Below, in pieces: positions 49,762 to 59,012 of a stretch of DNA of 64,000 bases. Both the position numbers and the translations under genes were made by a program. Each line of letters starts with the position of its first letter. Within the stretch, counting starts at the first letter, position 1. The notes under the pieces were generated by a model. That model searched no databases and was not told the origin of the DNA. It saw only the letters and a list, made by a program, of their open reading frames with translations. The DNA is from SIG459 sp045538735 (GTDB lineage: Bacteria > Bacillota > Clostridia > Oscillospirales > Oscillospiraceae): assembly GCA_045538735.1 (NCBI GenBank), contig JAZSRY010000063.1, positions 1 through 64,000 on the forward strand, read 5' to 3'.

Positions 49762-51996
49762 TTACTCCTTGGCAGCGCTGCTTTTTTTGCCGCGCTTTGC
49801 TGCAGGCTTTTTGGCGGGGCTTTTCTTGGCGCCGCTCTTTTTGCTTTCGGGAGCTTCGCCTTCTCCTTCGGCACTCTTTTTCTTATAGCCTCTCTGATCC
49901 TCGGGCAGAAAGGCGGAGCATTCTTCGTTTATGCAGAAGGGCTTTTTCTTTCCCTTTCCCGCAAGCTTGAAGAGGGTCTTGCCGCATTCGGGGCAATAGT
50001 CCTTGACTGGAACACTCCAGGTCATAAAGCCGCAATCAGCGCCTTTTTCGCAGGCATAGTAGGTGTAGCCCTTTTTACTGGTGCGCTTGAGGATTCTTCC
50101 GCCGCACTTGGGGCATTTTCCGGGCATTTCAACAACTATGGGCTTTGTGAAGGTGCACTCGGGGAAGCCGGGGCAGGCAAGGAAACGGCCGAAGCGTCCG
50201 TTTTTGACAACCATCTGCTTTCCGCAGACATCGCAAAGCTCATCGCTGACTTCATCGGGAACCTTCAGGTGCTTGCCCTCAAGAGCCTTTTCAGCATTTT
50301 CAAGTTCCTCGTCAAAGCTGCCGTAGAACTCGCGGAGAACACCCTTCCAGTTCTTGTCGCCGGACTCTATTTCGTCAAGGCTGTCCTCCATGCGGGCGGT
50401 GAACTTAAGGTCAACGATGTCCTTGAAGTAGTCACTCATAAGGGTGTTGACAACTTCTCCCAGGGGAGTGGGCTTGAGATAACGGCCTTCCTTAACAACA
50501 TACTCGCGGCTTGTAATGGTGCCGATGGTGGGAGCATAGGTGGAGGGGCGGCCGATGCCCTTTTCTTCCAGGGCACGAATGAGAGTTGCCTCGGTATAGC
50601 GGGAAGGAGGCTGGGTGAAGCGCTGCTCCTTGCCGAATTTGGAGGCGGAAACCTTCTCGCCTTCATTGAGATTGGGCAGGGGCTTTCTTATCTCGTTTGT
50701 TTCCTCATCGCGGCTTTCCTCATAGAGGGCGGTGTAGCCGGGAAACTTTATCTCGGAATGATTTGCGCGGAAAACATGTCCCGCAGCTTCAGCATCAATG
50801 ACAACATTGTCATAAACGGCATTTGCCATCTGGCTTGCGGTGAAGCGTCCCCAGATCAGGCGGTAAAGGCGATACTGGTCGCCTGTGAGATTTTTCTTGA
50901 TAAGCTCGGGGGAAAGATAGATATTGGAGGGTCTGATGGCCTCGTGTGCATCCTGAGCACCCGCTTTGGTCTTGAAAACGCGGGTCTTGGAGGGATAATA
51001 CTGAGGGCCGTAATGCTCCAGTATATAGCTCTTTGCGCTTGCGAGGGCTTCCTCGGAAATGCGCAGAGAGTCGGTACGCATATAGGTGATAAGACCTACG
51101 GTGCCGTAGCCGTCAATATCAATTCCTTCATAAAGCTGCTGCGCAACGCTCATGGTGCGGACGGGAGTCATACCCAGACGGCGGGATGCCTCCTGCTGCA
51201 GAGTGGAGGTAATGAAGGGAGGAGAGGGAGAGCGCTGCTTCTCTCCGCGCTTGACGGAGGTGATTTCAAAATTCTCGCCCTCAACATCGCTGAGAACCTT
51301 GTTTACCTCTTCCTCGGAGCTAAGTTCCAGCTTCTTATCGGCAGTGCCGTGATAGCGGGCAACAAAGGAGCCTGCATTGGGCGCAAGGCGCTCAAGATAA
51401 GCGTCCAGCAGCCAGTACTCCTCGGCAACAAAATCTCTTATCTCGTTTTCTCTGTCAACAACCATGCGGGTTGCAACAGACTGAACACGGCCTGCGCTGA
51501 GACGGGGTCTGCCCAGCTTGCGCCAAAGCAGAGGAGAAAGCTTGTAGCCCACCAGACGGTCAAGAATGCGTCTTGCCTGCTGTGCGTCAACAAGATTGAG
51601 GTCAATGTCGCGGGGAGAGGCTATGCTCTCGGTAACTACCTTTTTGGTAATCTCGTTGAAGGTTACACGGCGTGCCTTCTCGTCGCTGAGCTCAAGAAGC
51701 TCCTTGAGATGCCAGGATATGGCTTCGCCTTCGCGGTCAGGGTCGGTTGCGAGATAGACGGTTTCGGCGCTCTTGGAGCTTTTGCGCAGCTCGGCAATGG
51801 TAGCCTCGCGGCCTGCAACGCTCTGATAAAGGGGCTCGAAATCATTTTCTATATCCACACCCAGAGTACTTTTGGGCAGGTCACGAAGATGACCCATGGA
51901 TGCAATAACTTTGTAATCGCTGCCCAGATATTTCTCTATGGTCCTTGCCTTGGCAGGAGATTCGACGATCACAAGATTCGTCTTTGCTTTTGCCAT
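49762..51996 (-). CDS. topA: DNA topoisomerase I
   Basis: A 744 aa type IA topoisomerase that relaxes negative supercoils. The Toprim domain starts at the N-terminus (NLVIVESPAKARTIEKYLG; DPDREGEA) and the active tyrosine lies in GLITYMRTDS near residue 310. Three C-terminal cysteine-rich zinc modules follow, then a Lys/Ala-rich tail (about 715-744). The ATG at 51996 has GAGG at good distance; an ATG at 52002 is too close. Confidence 0.97.
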   Translation of the reverse strand: MAKAKTNLVIVESPAKARTIEKYLGSDYKVIASMGHLRDLPKSTLGVDIENDFEPLYQSVAGREATIAELRKSSKSAETVYLATDPDREGEAISWHLKELLELSDEKARRVTFNEITKKVVTESIASPRDIDLNLVDAQQARRILDRLVGYKLSPLLWRKLGRPRLSAGRVQSVATRMVVDRENEIRDFVAEEYWLLDAYLERLAPNAGSFVARYHGTADKKLELSSEEEVNKVLSDVEGENFEITSVKRGEKQRSPSPPFITSTLQQEASRRLGMTPVRTMSVAQQLYEGIDIDGYGTVGLITYMRTDSLRISEEALASAKSYILEHYGPQYYPSKTRVFKTKAGAQDAHEAIRPSNIYLSPELIKKNLTGDQYRLYRLIWGRFTASQMANAVYDNVVIDAEAAGHVFRANHSEIKFPGYTALYEESRDEETNEIRKPLPNLNEGEKVSASKFGKEQRFTQPPSRYTEATLIRALEEKGIGRPSTYAPTIGTITSREYVVKEGRYLKPTPLGEVVNTLMSDYFKDIVDLKFTARMEDSLDEIESGDKNWKGVLREFYGSFDEELENAEKALEGKHLKVPDEVSDELCDVCGKQMVVKNGRFGRFLACPGFPECTFTKPIVVEMPGKCPKCGGRILKRTSKKGYTYYACEKGADCGFMTWSVPVKDYCPECGKTLFKLAGKGKKKPFCINEECSAFLPEDQRGYKKKSAEGEGEAPESKKSGAKKSPAKKPAAKRGKKSSAAKE

Positions 51997-52006
51997 TTTC
52001 ATTTCC

Positions 52007-53236
52007 TCACTTTGTTATGTTCAATGTAAAACGCTTGCCGGATTCCTGACTTACATAGCCCTTTATCTGGAGTATGGTCAGTTCGCTCAGAACAAGAGAT
52101 GCCGGCATTGCGGAAAGGTCGATTATATCGTCCACATGCATAGACGGTTTTGTCATAACTGCAACTATTTTCAGCTGATTTTCGCTGAGTCCCGAAAGCT
52201 GGGAAGCCAGGTTTTCGTTTCTTGCCTTTCTGACAGGAACACGGAACTTGAAAAAGCCCTTTCCCGGTTCCTCTCTCAGTGGCTTTGCCTCCTCTGTGGG
52301 TTTTGGTTTTTCCTCGGGAATATAGCGCTCTTCGGGGACTTTTTCAGGCCCTTTCTCGGAAATCTTATCCGGGAAAAGCTCCTTATATTCCCTCAGAACA
52401 TCCCAGCCGCTCATAACGAGAGCCGCGCCTTCCTGAATGAGCATGTTGCAGCCCTTGCCTTCCTTTGAATCAGCATTGGAAGGAACAGCGTAGACATCCC
52501 GTCCGTTTTCAAGGGCATGGCGTACGGTTATAAGGGCGCCGCTGCGCTCAGGGGCTTCGGGAACAACAACCGCCACGGAAAGACCCGCGATGATGCGGTT
52601 TCTTCTGGGGAAGCTCAGCTTACTTCCGGGATATCCGGGCGCATACTCGCTTATGAGAGCGCCTCTTGCAGCTACATCTTCAAAAAGAGTTCGGTTGAAT
52701 CTGGGGAAAATCTCATCGATGCCCGTTCCCAGAACGCCGATAACCTTTCCCCCCGCCATCAGGGCTGCTTTCGCGGCATGGGAATCTATGCCCTCTGCAA
52801 GCCCTGTGCAGATGAGCGCTCCCTTGGCTGCCATTTCGTATGTGATATCATTTGTTATCTTTGCGCCGTAAAATGAACATTTTCTCGTGCCCACGACGGC
52901 GATAACGGGCTCGGTATCAACAGAGGGCAGGCGTCCTTTTACATAGAGCACACAGGGAGGGTCTGCAATATTTTTAAGGCGCTGGGGATAAGCTGCATCC
53001 TGAAAGGTGATTATGCTGACATTTTTCTCGGCACAGCGTCCGATTATATCCTCCGCGCTGCGGAGATCCTTATCGAGAAGTTTTGCCAGTTCCTCCCCCG
53101 CTATTCCCATTTTCTCAAACTCATCGCTCTGGGCATAGAAAATGTTGGCAGGGTCGTTTCTCCACTCCAGCAAAGCTTTCTCTGTGCGGTAACTCAGGTG
53201 CTTTTCGGCAAACCATATCCAATGAACAAGGCTCAT
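52007..53236 (-). CDS. dprA: DNA processing protein DprA
   Basis: A 409 aa DprA, which loads RecA on incoming single-stranded DNA during transformation. The Rossmann-like core is clear (VVGTRKCSFYGA, GLAEGIDSHAAKAAL, FPRRNRIIAGLS, GALITVRHALENGRDVYAVP). A charged linker (about 315-350) leads to a C-terminal winged-helix domain. The ATG at 53236 follows GGGAGGAAGCC. It precedes topA. Confidence 0.95.
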   Translation of the reverse strand: MSLVHWIWFAEKHLSYRTEKALLEWRNDPANIFYAQSDEFEKMGIAGEELAKLLDKDLRSAEDIIGRCAEKNVSIITFQDAAYPQRLKNIADPPCVLYVKGRLPSVDTEPVIAVVGTRKCSFYGAKITNDITYEMAAKGALICTGLAEGIDSHAAKAALMAGGKVIGVLGTGIDEIFPRFNRTLFEDVAARGALISEYAPGYPGSKLSFPRRNRIIAGLSVAVVVPEAPERSGALITVRHALENGRDVYAVPSNADSKEGKGCNMLIQEGAALVMSGWDVLREYKELFPDKISEKGPEKVPEERYIPEEKPKPTEEAKPLREEPGKGFFKFRVPVRKARNENLASQLSGLSENQLKIVAVMTKPSMHVDDIIDLSAMPASLVLSELTILQIKGYVSQESGKRFTLNITK

Positions 53237-53249
53237 GGCTTCCTCCCTT

Positions 53250-53993
53250 TCAGCGGCTAAGCTCCCACATAACGATGGCGGCGGCAACTCCCGCGTTGAG
53301 AGATTCGCACTGTTCGTTCATGGGAATGATTACCTGACCGTCGCAAAGAGCGAGAAACTCTTCAGAAAGGCCTTTTCCCTCGCTGCCTATGGCAACGGCG
53401 GCTTTTTCAAGGCCTATGCGGCGGATATCCTGAGAAGTTTCGGAAAGGGCGGCTCCGTAGAGCTTCATTCCGTGGGCGGAAAGATATTCTCTCATCTCGC
53501 TGCGTTCCATGCGAAGAGCCTTCTGACGGAAGACGGCGCCCATGGCGGCGCGGATGGTTTTGGGGTTATAGATATCGGCGCAGTCGCCGGTGAGAATAAC
53601 GCTGTCCATATTAAGGGCATTGGCGGTGCGCAGGATTGTACCCAGATTCCCGGGATCCTGAACCGTTTCGAGAACGAGGCAGCGCCCGGGCTCGGTTTCG
53701 GGCCAGGAGGGCATGCGGAAGGTGAAAAGAGCGCCCTGACTGTTCTTGAGGGGGGATGCGTAGTCAATAAGCTCCTGAGAAACGCTGTACTGACGGATGC
53801 CTTCGGGCAGAGCAAAAGCTGCCTCCTCCGCCCAAAGCACGGCAGTTATCTCCACTCCCCACATCAGTGCCTCGCGGAGAAGCTTGATACCGTCGCAGAC
53901 GGCTTCGCCCTGCTGATAACGGTAGGCTTTGTCGCTGCCCAGCTTGCGGACATGAGCAATTATTTTGTTTTGTCTTGAGCTGAGCTTTTCCAT
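53250..53993 (-). CDS. SpoU/TrmH family RNA 2'-O-methyltransferase
   Basis: A 247 aa SPOUT methyltransferase. An N-terminal substrate-binding region is followed by the knotted SAM domain with LVLETVQDPGNLGTILRTANA, AVAIGSEGKGLSEE and the final IPMNEQCESLNAGVAAAIVMWE. The family methylates ribose in rRNA or tRNA; the exact site is not evident. The ATG at 53993 has CGGAGGCAAA upstream. It leads the transcript into dprA-topA-trmFO. Confidence 0.93.
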   Translation of the reverse strand: MEKLSSRQNKIIAHVRKLGSDKAYRYQQGEAVCDGIKLLREALMWGVEITAVLWAEEAAFALPEGIRQYSVSQELIDYASPLKNSQGALFTFRMPSWPETEPGRCLVLETVQDPGNLGTILRTANALNMDSVILTGDCADIYNPKTIRAAMGAVFRQKALRMERSEMREYLSAHGMKLYGAALSETSQDIRRIGLEKAAVAIGSEGKGLSEEFLALCDGQVIIPMNEQCESLNAGVAAAIVMWELSR

Positions 53994-54055
53994 TTTGCCT
54001 CCGAATTTGCACATAGCAATAGCAATTATACATTATAATAGTAAAATCATGGATT

Positions 54056-54085
54056 ATACTACACCAGCCTTTACTGTATTGTCAA
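54056..54085 (-). promoter_or_regulatory. Promoter of methyltransferase-dprA-topA unit
   Basis: TTGACA (54080-54085) and TAGTAT (54056-54061) on the minus strand, spacer 18 bp, in an AT-rich gap 65 bp before the ATG. Confidence 0.65.
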
Positions 54086-54135
54086 TCGCTATTTAAATGT
54101 ATATCATGTAATTTTCTGCGGTGGGACGGGCGAAT

Positions 54136-54168
54136 AAAAACAGACTGCGGAATCCCGCAGTCTGTTTT
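54136..54168 (-). terminator. Terminator of DUF975 gene
   Basis: The stem CAGACTGCGG / CCGCAGTCTG with an AATC loop has A- and T-runs on both sides; on the minus strand it lies 24 bp past the DUF975 stop. Confidence 0.88.
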
Positions 54169-54192
54169 TTGCCAAATCAATTTTGCCAAAGC

Positions 54193-55035
54193 TCAGCAGT
54201 CATACAGGCCGCCGTCCTTTTCTTTTGGTCCTTCGGCATTTTGCTTTTTGGGTCTTCCGGCTATATCCCTGTAGAAGGCTGCATATGCAGCCTGCTGATA
54301 TGCCTGCAGGAACAGTGTGGGGATTAAGCTGATCAGCAAAACCAAAACCATGAACAAAATCGCAATAACACTCCCACCCAAAGTTGCAAGCAAGCCTATG
54401 ACTATACTGCATATAAATGCGGGAACAACTGAAAGAAGTGCCCAACCGATAAAACTGAAGTTAAGGCAGAAAAGACGCCATTTATTTCCGTCCATCAGCC
54501 AACGGGATCTTGTTATAGCCTGCTTTGCTGTCATTTGAGGATTTTCGGCAAGAACATATGGGGTCATCGCATAGCTGAAGCTTTTGATAATTCCAGGAAT
54601 GACGAAAAGCAGTGACCAAAGGAAGAGGAAAATTCCCATAAGAAGATTCATGCAAAATCCTGCACCAAAGCGATTAAAGCAAGAGAAGAGGTCGCCGAAT
54701 TTTGTATCTTTTTTATCTACAAGGTTAAGGTTAAATACCGAATAACCCATTTTTACCGGTCCACCGACTACAAACTTTGCTGCAGCCAGAAAAGAAAACA
54801 GCAATCCAAGCACTATAGCCAGTATTACAACGACTAACACTACTTCCTCTGTAAAGATATCGGAAGATATATCTCCGACAGAAGTGTCTTCCATTCCGAT
54901 ATTAAAGCTGCCGCTGTTGCCAAAGGCCATAACACCGCCCAGCAGGGAGGCCACAAATCCCGTCAGCACAGCAAGCCACCATTTGCCCTTAAGAGCATCA
55001 CGGGCAATCGCTCTGAAATCCGCTGCACGTTTCAT
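54193..55035 (-). CDS. DUF975 family membrane protein
   Basis: A 280 aa integral membrane protein with about six hydrophobic segments. The N-terminal RAIARDALKGKWWLAVLTGF and the C-terminal QAYQQAAYAAFYRDI are the conserved ends of DUF975. No function is known for the family. The ATG at 55035 follows TTGGAGG. Its own promoter (55065-55093) and a terminator upstream separate it from the CPBP gene. Confidence 0.85.
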   Translation of the reverse strand: MKRAADFRAIARDALKGKWWLAVLTGFVASLLGGVMAFGNSGSFNIGMEDTSVGDISSDIFTEEVVLVVVILAIVLGLLFSFLAAAKFVVGGPVKMGYSVFNLNLVDKKDTKFGDLFSCFNRFGAGFCMNLLMGIFLFLWSLLFVIPGIIKSFSYAMTPYVLAENPQMTAKQAITRSRWLMDGNKWRLFCLNFSFIGWALLSVVPAFICSIVIGLLATLGGSVIAILFMVLVLLISLIPTLFLQAYQQAAYAAFYRDIAGRPKKQNAEGPKEKDGGLYDC

Positions 55036-55064
55036 AAAATACCTCCAATCCATTTTATGATAAA

Positions 55065-55093
55065 ATAATATCATAATTAATATATCCAGGCAA
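55065..55093 (-). promoter_or_regulatory. Promoter of DUF975 gene
   Basis: TTGCCT (55088-55093) and TATTAT (55065-55070) on the minus strand with a 17 bp spacer, 30 bp before the ATG. Confidence 0.7.
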
Positions 55094-55115
55094 CTATCAT
55101 TCTGTTTACAGCAAG

Positions 55116-55142
55116 AAACACCCCGCCTCACGCGGGGTGTTT
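55116..55142 (-). terminator. Terminator of MerR-CPBP unit
   Basis: An 11 bp perfect stem (AAACACCCCGC and complement) with a CTCAC loop, 17 bp after the CPBP stop. The T-run is short. Confidence 0.75.
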
Positions 55143-55159
55143 CCTGCTGAATGATATTT

Positions 55160-55918
55160 TCAGATAAAGATAAACCAGATTAGCTTGCTGACTATATGGA
55201 AAAGAGCATGAGCCGCCATTGCGTAGGCAATGCCGTATTTGCGGAAGAGCCAGCCGAAGAGAAGTCCGAAGCCGCCGTTCATGAGGAAGCAGCGGAAAAG
55301 AAGAAGAGGCGTAAGCTCTCCAAAGATCACTGCCGTGGCAGGCAGGTGCCCCGCGGCAAAAGCCAATGCGGCAATTATATTCGCAGCTGCAAACACCCAT
55401 ACAGGCATATTCTCGCTGCTGCATTTTCTACAGAAGATTTTATGTATTATGAAGGCGATAAGGGACATGAAGAAAAGCCGGAGCATCACTTCCTCCACCA
55501 CGCCGCCATAAAGCACGCTGGCAATCACTCCCACTGCATTCAGGGAAGCGGCATTTGCCTCCTGAATTCCGTCAATAAAACTGCCGAACACCCAGTGGTC
55601 AAGGCTGAAGACTATTCCGCCCAGTACGCAGATTATGAGAGTTTTAAGGGCATATTTTTTATTAAACTCAAAGCTTTTCCAAAGCCCCACCTTCACCGCG
55701 AGAACATAGCCGAAAAGACCGCAGACAAAGGCGTAGGCCGCCGCCTGCACAGCGCTTACAAGGGCGAGAAGCGTCATATTTGGCATCTCCGCCAAAACTT
55801 CGGCAACCATATTCTCGGGAAGGGTGTTCAACTGATAAAAGATAACGAAAACACCGGCCACAAGAGAAACCGGCAGAAGGCTCAGAGCAAATCGCAGCGC
55901 TTTCTTAAAAATTGACAC
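55160..55918 (-). CDS. CPBP family intramembrane metalloprotease
   Basis: A 252 aa polytopic protein of the CPBP (Abi, Rce1-type) protease family. The catalytic blocks are present: the EE pair with arginine in GGVVEEVMLRLFF, FAAGHLP and the C-terminal AAHALFH. The start is a GTG at 55918, 10 nt behind AGGAG, which lies 4 bp after the MerR stop; an in-frame TTG farther up lies inside the MerR gene. Tight coupling suggests that the upstream regulator controls or partners with this protease. Substrate unknown. Confidence 0.85.
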   Translation of the reverse strand: MSIFKKALRFALSLLPVSLVAGVFVIFYQLNTLPENMVAEVLAEMPNMTLLALVSAVQAAAYAFVCGLFGYVLAVKVGLWKSFEFNKKYALKTLIICVLGGIVFSLDHWVFGSFIDGIQEANAASLNAVGVIASVLYGGVVEEVMLRLFFMSLIAFIIHKIFCRKCSSENMPVWVFAAANIIAALAFAAGHLPATAVIFGELTPLLLFRCFLMNGGFGLLFGWLFRKYGIAYAMAAHALFHIVSKLIWFIFI

Positions 55919-55922
55919 AGCT

Positions 55923-56648
55923 TCACTTCTCCTTTCCGCGAAAAACTTCAACGCACAGGCTCTTTACGCCGCACTTGGGGCAAGTCAGGCGGCGCATTCT
56001 TGGAGTGTGGTAAGCAAAAAAGGCTTCCTTGACAGATGGAGCGAAAACCTCATGGCATTCGGGGCAGATATATTCAATATGCCTGAAATAATAAATGCTG
56101 AGCCATACACCGTAGGCAATCGCAACACAAGCCCAGAGGGCAAAGAGCCACCACATACCCCGCGTTATCCATAAAATAATGGAGACCCACTGAAAAGCCG
56201 TTACGGGAAGTCCCGTGACAAGCATCATGATCCTCATTTTTCTCAGTTCATTTTTCTGCTTCATAATGCGCGCTATATCGCCAATGGATTCAACGGAGAA
56301 ATTTTTTATTTCCTTCAGTTCCCGCTTCACTGATTCTATGATTCCCAGTTTTTTCTGGGTCTCGGAAAGTTCCTCACGCAGTGATAACTCCTGCTCCTCC
56401 AGCAAAACGGAGATTATATTTTCCGGATGCTTTTCGTCAAAAAGCTGAGCAATGCTGTTTATGGGAAGTCCCGCCTCACGAAGGAAGCAGATTATCCGCA
56501 TCCGCTTCAAATCCTCCTCCGAATAAAGGCGCCTTCCCCCTTCGGAAAGCTGGCTGGGAACAAGAATATTTCTGGAATCATAATACTGCACGGTCCTGAC
56601 GGAAACTCCGCAAAGCTTTGCAATTTCTCCCGTTGTGTATTTAGACAT
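55923..56648 (-). CDS. MerR-type regulator with membrane segments and zinc ribbon
   Basis: A 241 aa protein. Residues 1-70 are a MerR winged helix (YTTGEIAKLCGVSVRTVQYYDSRNILVP, SEGGRRLYSEEDL), followed by a coiled coil at about 80-130. Two hydrophobic stretches follow at about 137-180, and a C-terminal cysteine module has CPECH and CPKCG pairs. MerR regulators are normally soluble, so a membrane-tethered sensor is likely. The ATG at 56648 has AAGGAGGTG upstream. The promoter shows the MerR-type 19 bp spacer with a central dyad, suggesting autoregulation. Confidence 0.85.
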   Translation of the reverse strand: MSKYTTGEIAKLCGVSVRTVQYYDSRNILVPSQLSEGGRRLYSEEDLKRMRIICFLREAGLPINSIAQLFDEKHPENIISVLLEEQELSLREELSETQKKLGIIESVKRELKEIKNFSVESIGDIARIMKQKNELRKMRIMMLVTGLPVTAFQWVSIILWITRGMWWLFALWACVAIAYGVWLSIYYFRHIEYICPECHEVFAPSVKEAFFAYHTPRMRRLTCPKCGVKSLCVEVFRGKEK

Positions 56649-56671
56649 AGCTGACACCTCCTTACGCTGGC

Positions 56672-56702
56672 ATCTTACATCATTACGCAGCGTAACAAGC
56701 AA
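56672..56702 (-). promoter_or_regulatory. MerR-type promoter with operator dyad
   Basis: On the minus strand TTGCTT (56697-56702) and TAAGAT (56672-56677) are 19 bp apart, the overlong spacer typical of promoters twisted open by MerR activators. Within the spacer lies a perfect dyad TTACGC-T-GCGTAA (56683-56695). Confidence 0.8.
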
Positions 56703-56748
56703 TACCCTACCTAAGGTTATTTTATCCTTAAATTCTCATTTTTCAATA

Positions 56749-56850
56749 TGGTCGGCAGGCAGCGAAAAAAAGAGACTGCCGGGACGCTTGCTCTTCGCTT
56801 CGTTGGGGCTGTCGCCCCGAAAAATTCCGGAAGCCCGGGTTTCCTGCCTT
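56749..56850. repeat. GC-rich intergenic repeat-like stretch
   Basis: No gene is visible here. The stretch has GGGGC-TGTC-GCCCC (56805-56818), whose 12 bp core GGGCTGTCGCCC also occurs in the infB-rbfA element at 22467-22478, and further short complementary blocks (GGCAG/CTGCC, CCCGGGT). It looks like a dispersed repeat or decayed element. Confidence 0.4.
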
Positions 56851-56869
56851 ATACCTATCGGGAAGTAAT

Positions 56870-56915
56870 AAAAATAAAGCATAAGCTGTTTTTAATCAGT
56901 TTATGCTTTATTTTT
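56870..56915 (-). terminator. Terminator of the export operon
   Basis: A 19 bp stem of AAAAATAAAGCATAAGCTG with its complement (one G-T pair), an 8 nt loop and a T-rich tail on the minus strand, 12 bp after the adaptor stop. Confidence 0.85.
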
Positions 56916-56927
56916 AATTTCATGGTT

Positions 56928-59009
56928 TTATCCCATTGTGAAATCAAATTTCACTTCCGGGGTCTTGGATTCATCCGGCGCATTATAGTAGGAATAATAA
57001 AATGTTTCCCCTTCGCCTATTCCGGATACTATTTCCACCATTTCCTCATTGGAAACACCGACGACAACCTCAATGGGGTTCAGCAGTGCATCATCTTCCT
57101 CATCATAGCCGGTGTACAAAACAGTTTTCGTACCAATTTCGCTAACTGCGGCCACAGGAACAGAGAGGCACTTGCTGACCGTTTCCAGCTCTATGACCAC
57201 CGAGGCATTCATGCCGGGCAGCATTTTTCCGCTTTTAGCCAAAACCAGACGGACGGTGAACTTGCTGTTTCCTCCTCCGTTTACCCCGCTGTTGGATATA
57301 TTGGTAACCTCTGCATCATAAGTTTCGTCACCCAGGGCATCAACGGTCACCGAGGCGCTCTGACCCACATAAATCTTTGTGATGTCCAGTTCATCAATGG
57401 CAATATCCACCATCATCTCCTCCTGCGGATTGACGCAGGCCACTGTCACAGTATCCAGACTATAAAGCTCAAATTGGGGCTCCTGCTGCATCAGTCCCCC
57501 GCCAAATCCGCCGATCTGGGGCAAGCTGATATTAGGCCACGAGGGAATGGAGGGCCATCCGGGAATATTGGGGAATCCGGGATCATCGGGGTCATCGGGG
57601 TCATCGGGATTACTTGGAGCATCGGGATCACTTGAATCACCGGAATCATCGGGAAGAGGACTCCAGGCCACGCGCACCACCCACACAAATCCACCTGCGG
57701 AATCGGCGGCAAAGAGGAGAATATCGCCCGCTTTAATGGAAGAGCGGTCTATCCCGGTCCACTCCCCTGCCGAGAGTTCATAAATCGGGGCCTGTCCGGA
57801 ATAGATTCCCTCCTGCGTCATATAGTCGGTGTTCAGCGGAACAGAGTCGAGCTTTTTATAGTCTGCAATGCTCATGCCCTGAGGATTCATCCTCATTATG
57901 AGACCGTCAATCCCAACTTCCTTTACCTGACCCACATAGTTCAAATATGCGGTATCAGCACTGCCGTTGGGTGCATTGGCCAGGAAACTGACCACATAAG
58001 CGCCGCCATTATCGGAGAGCATATGTACTCCGTTTTCATCCACATCGGAGATGACACCGTCACAGGGAGCGGTAAGCTCTTTTGACTGATACATTTCAAA
58101 CAGGCTGAGCATCAGTTCTTCGTACTCTCTGTGCTGGTTGGCCAACATATAAAAGCGTGCGCTGTGGCCGGTGTCCTTCAAATCCATGATTATACGCCCC
58201 GCATTAAGGCTGTCCCCCTCTTTTACACGGACAGAGGAAACCGTGCCGGAATATGCGAGAGCGTTCCACTGACTATGGATGTATAGCTCAGCGCGGCCTA
58301 TCTCCTCACCCTCCAGGGTGCAAAGTTTGACTTCTTCGCCCACAGCATAATTATCATCGGCAACAGTAGCAATCAGGACTCCGCCCAAATTGGATTCCAC
58401 CTTGCCGCTGACTTCAGAACCGTCGGGCAGCGCAACAATGAGCTTTTCACCCACGGAAAAGCCGCTGACTCCTTCAAGGCGTACAGCCATCAGGCCGTCC
58501 AAAGAAAGCACTGCAAGGGCACCGTGTTCCATCATTACATCCTGCACATTATCGCCGACCTGTGCATAGACGATCTTCACCTTTCCGCCTGCCTGCGCAA
58601 CGACGGTATCGGGAGATTCTTCATCGCTGACCTTTTGTATCTGCTCAGCAATATGATCCAGTGTTTCCTGAACCTGAGCAATGGCTGTCATAACAGTCAC
58701 GCGGTCAACCTCGGCTATCACATCGCCCTCTTTAACGCTGTCACCGTTACTCACCAGATATTTAGTAAGCTTCACCGCAGAGGGAACGGTGATCTCCACG
58801 GCCTCCTGGCTCTTCAACCTTCCGCCGCCCACCAGCCGGGTGGAAATATCACTTCTCTCCACCTTTCCGGAGAGGATACTGGCCTGAGGACCATCAAGAG
58901 CCTCCTCCCTTGCAGCAAGGAGAGGCATAAAGGCCAATAAGATCACAATTGCAGCAAGCAAGACCCAGGAAAAAACCTTTTTCAGCTGTTTCTTCTTCTG
59001 TTTTTCCAT
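56928..59009 (-). CDS. Efflux adaptor protein 2 (HlyD/MacA type) with Asp/Pro-rich repeat tract
   Basis: A 693 aa membrane-fusion type protein. A basic start and one membrane segment (about 12-30) precede an HlyD-like region with split biotinyl-lipoyl halves (GDSVKEGDVIAEVDRV at about 95-110; VKEGDSLNAGRIIMDL near 255-275) and a C-terminal barrel region. An insert at about 455-510 is rich in Asp, Pro and Trp (PDDPDDPDDPG, GWPSIPSWPN). It is longer than the usual 380-450 aa. It lies 3 bp after the permease gene and ends the operon; it presumably links the exporter to the cell wall side. Confidence 0.8.
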   Translation of the reverse strand: MEKQKKKQLKKVFSWVLLAAIVILLAFMPLLAAREEALDGPQASILSGKVERSDISTRLVGGGRLKSQEAVEITVPSAVKLTKYLVSNGDSVKEGDVIAEVDRVTVMTAIAQVQETLDHIAEQIQKVSDEESPDTVVAQAGGKVKIVYAQVGDNVQDVMMEHGALAVLSLDGLMAVRLEGVSGFSVGEKLIVALPDGSEVSGKVESNLGGVLIATVADDNYAVGEEVKLCTLEGEEIGRAELYIHSQWNALAYSGTVSSVRVKEGDSLNAGRIIMDLKDTGHSARFYMLANQHREYEELMLSLFEMYQSKELTAPCDGVISDVDENGVHMLSDNGGAYVVSFLANAPNGSADTAYLNYVGQVKEVGIDGLIMRMNPQGMSIADYKKLDSVPLNTDYMTQEGIYSGQAPIYELSAGEWTGIDRSSIKAGDILLFAADSAGGFVWVVRVAWSPLPDDSGDSSDPDAPSNPDDPDDPDDPGFPNIPGWPSIPSWPNISLPQIGGFGGGLMQQEPQFELYSLDTVTVACVNPQEEMMVDIAIDELDITKIYVGQSASVTVDALGDETYDAEVTNISNSGVNGGGNSKFTVRLVLAKSGKMLPGMNASVVIELETVSKCLSVPVAAVSEIGTKTVLYTGYDEEDDALLNPIEVVVGVSNEEMVEIVSGIGEGETFYYSYYNAPDESKTPEVKFDFTMG

Positions 59010-59012
59010 AGC

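Noticed and set aside
49423..52029. 868-codon open frame opposite topA and the trmFO start
   Set aside because: Shadow of topA; no family motif and no start signal.
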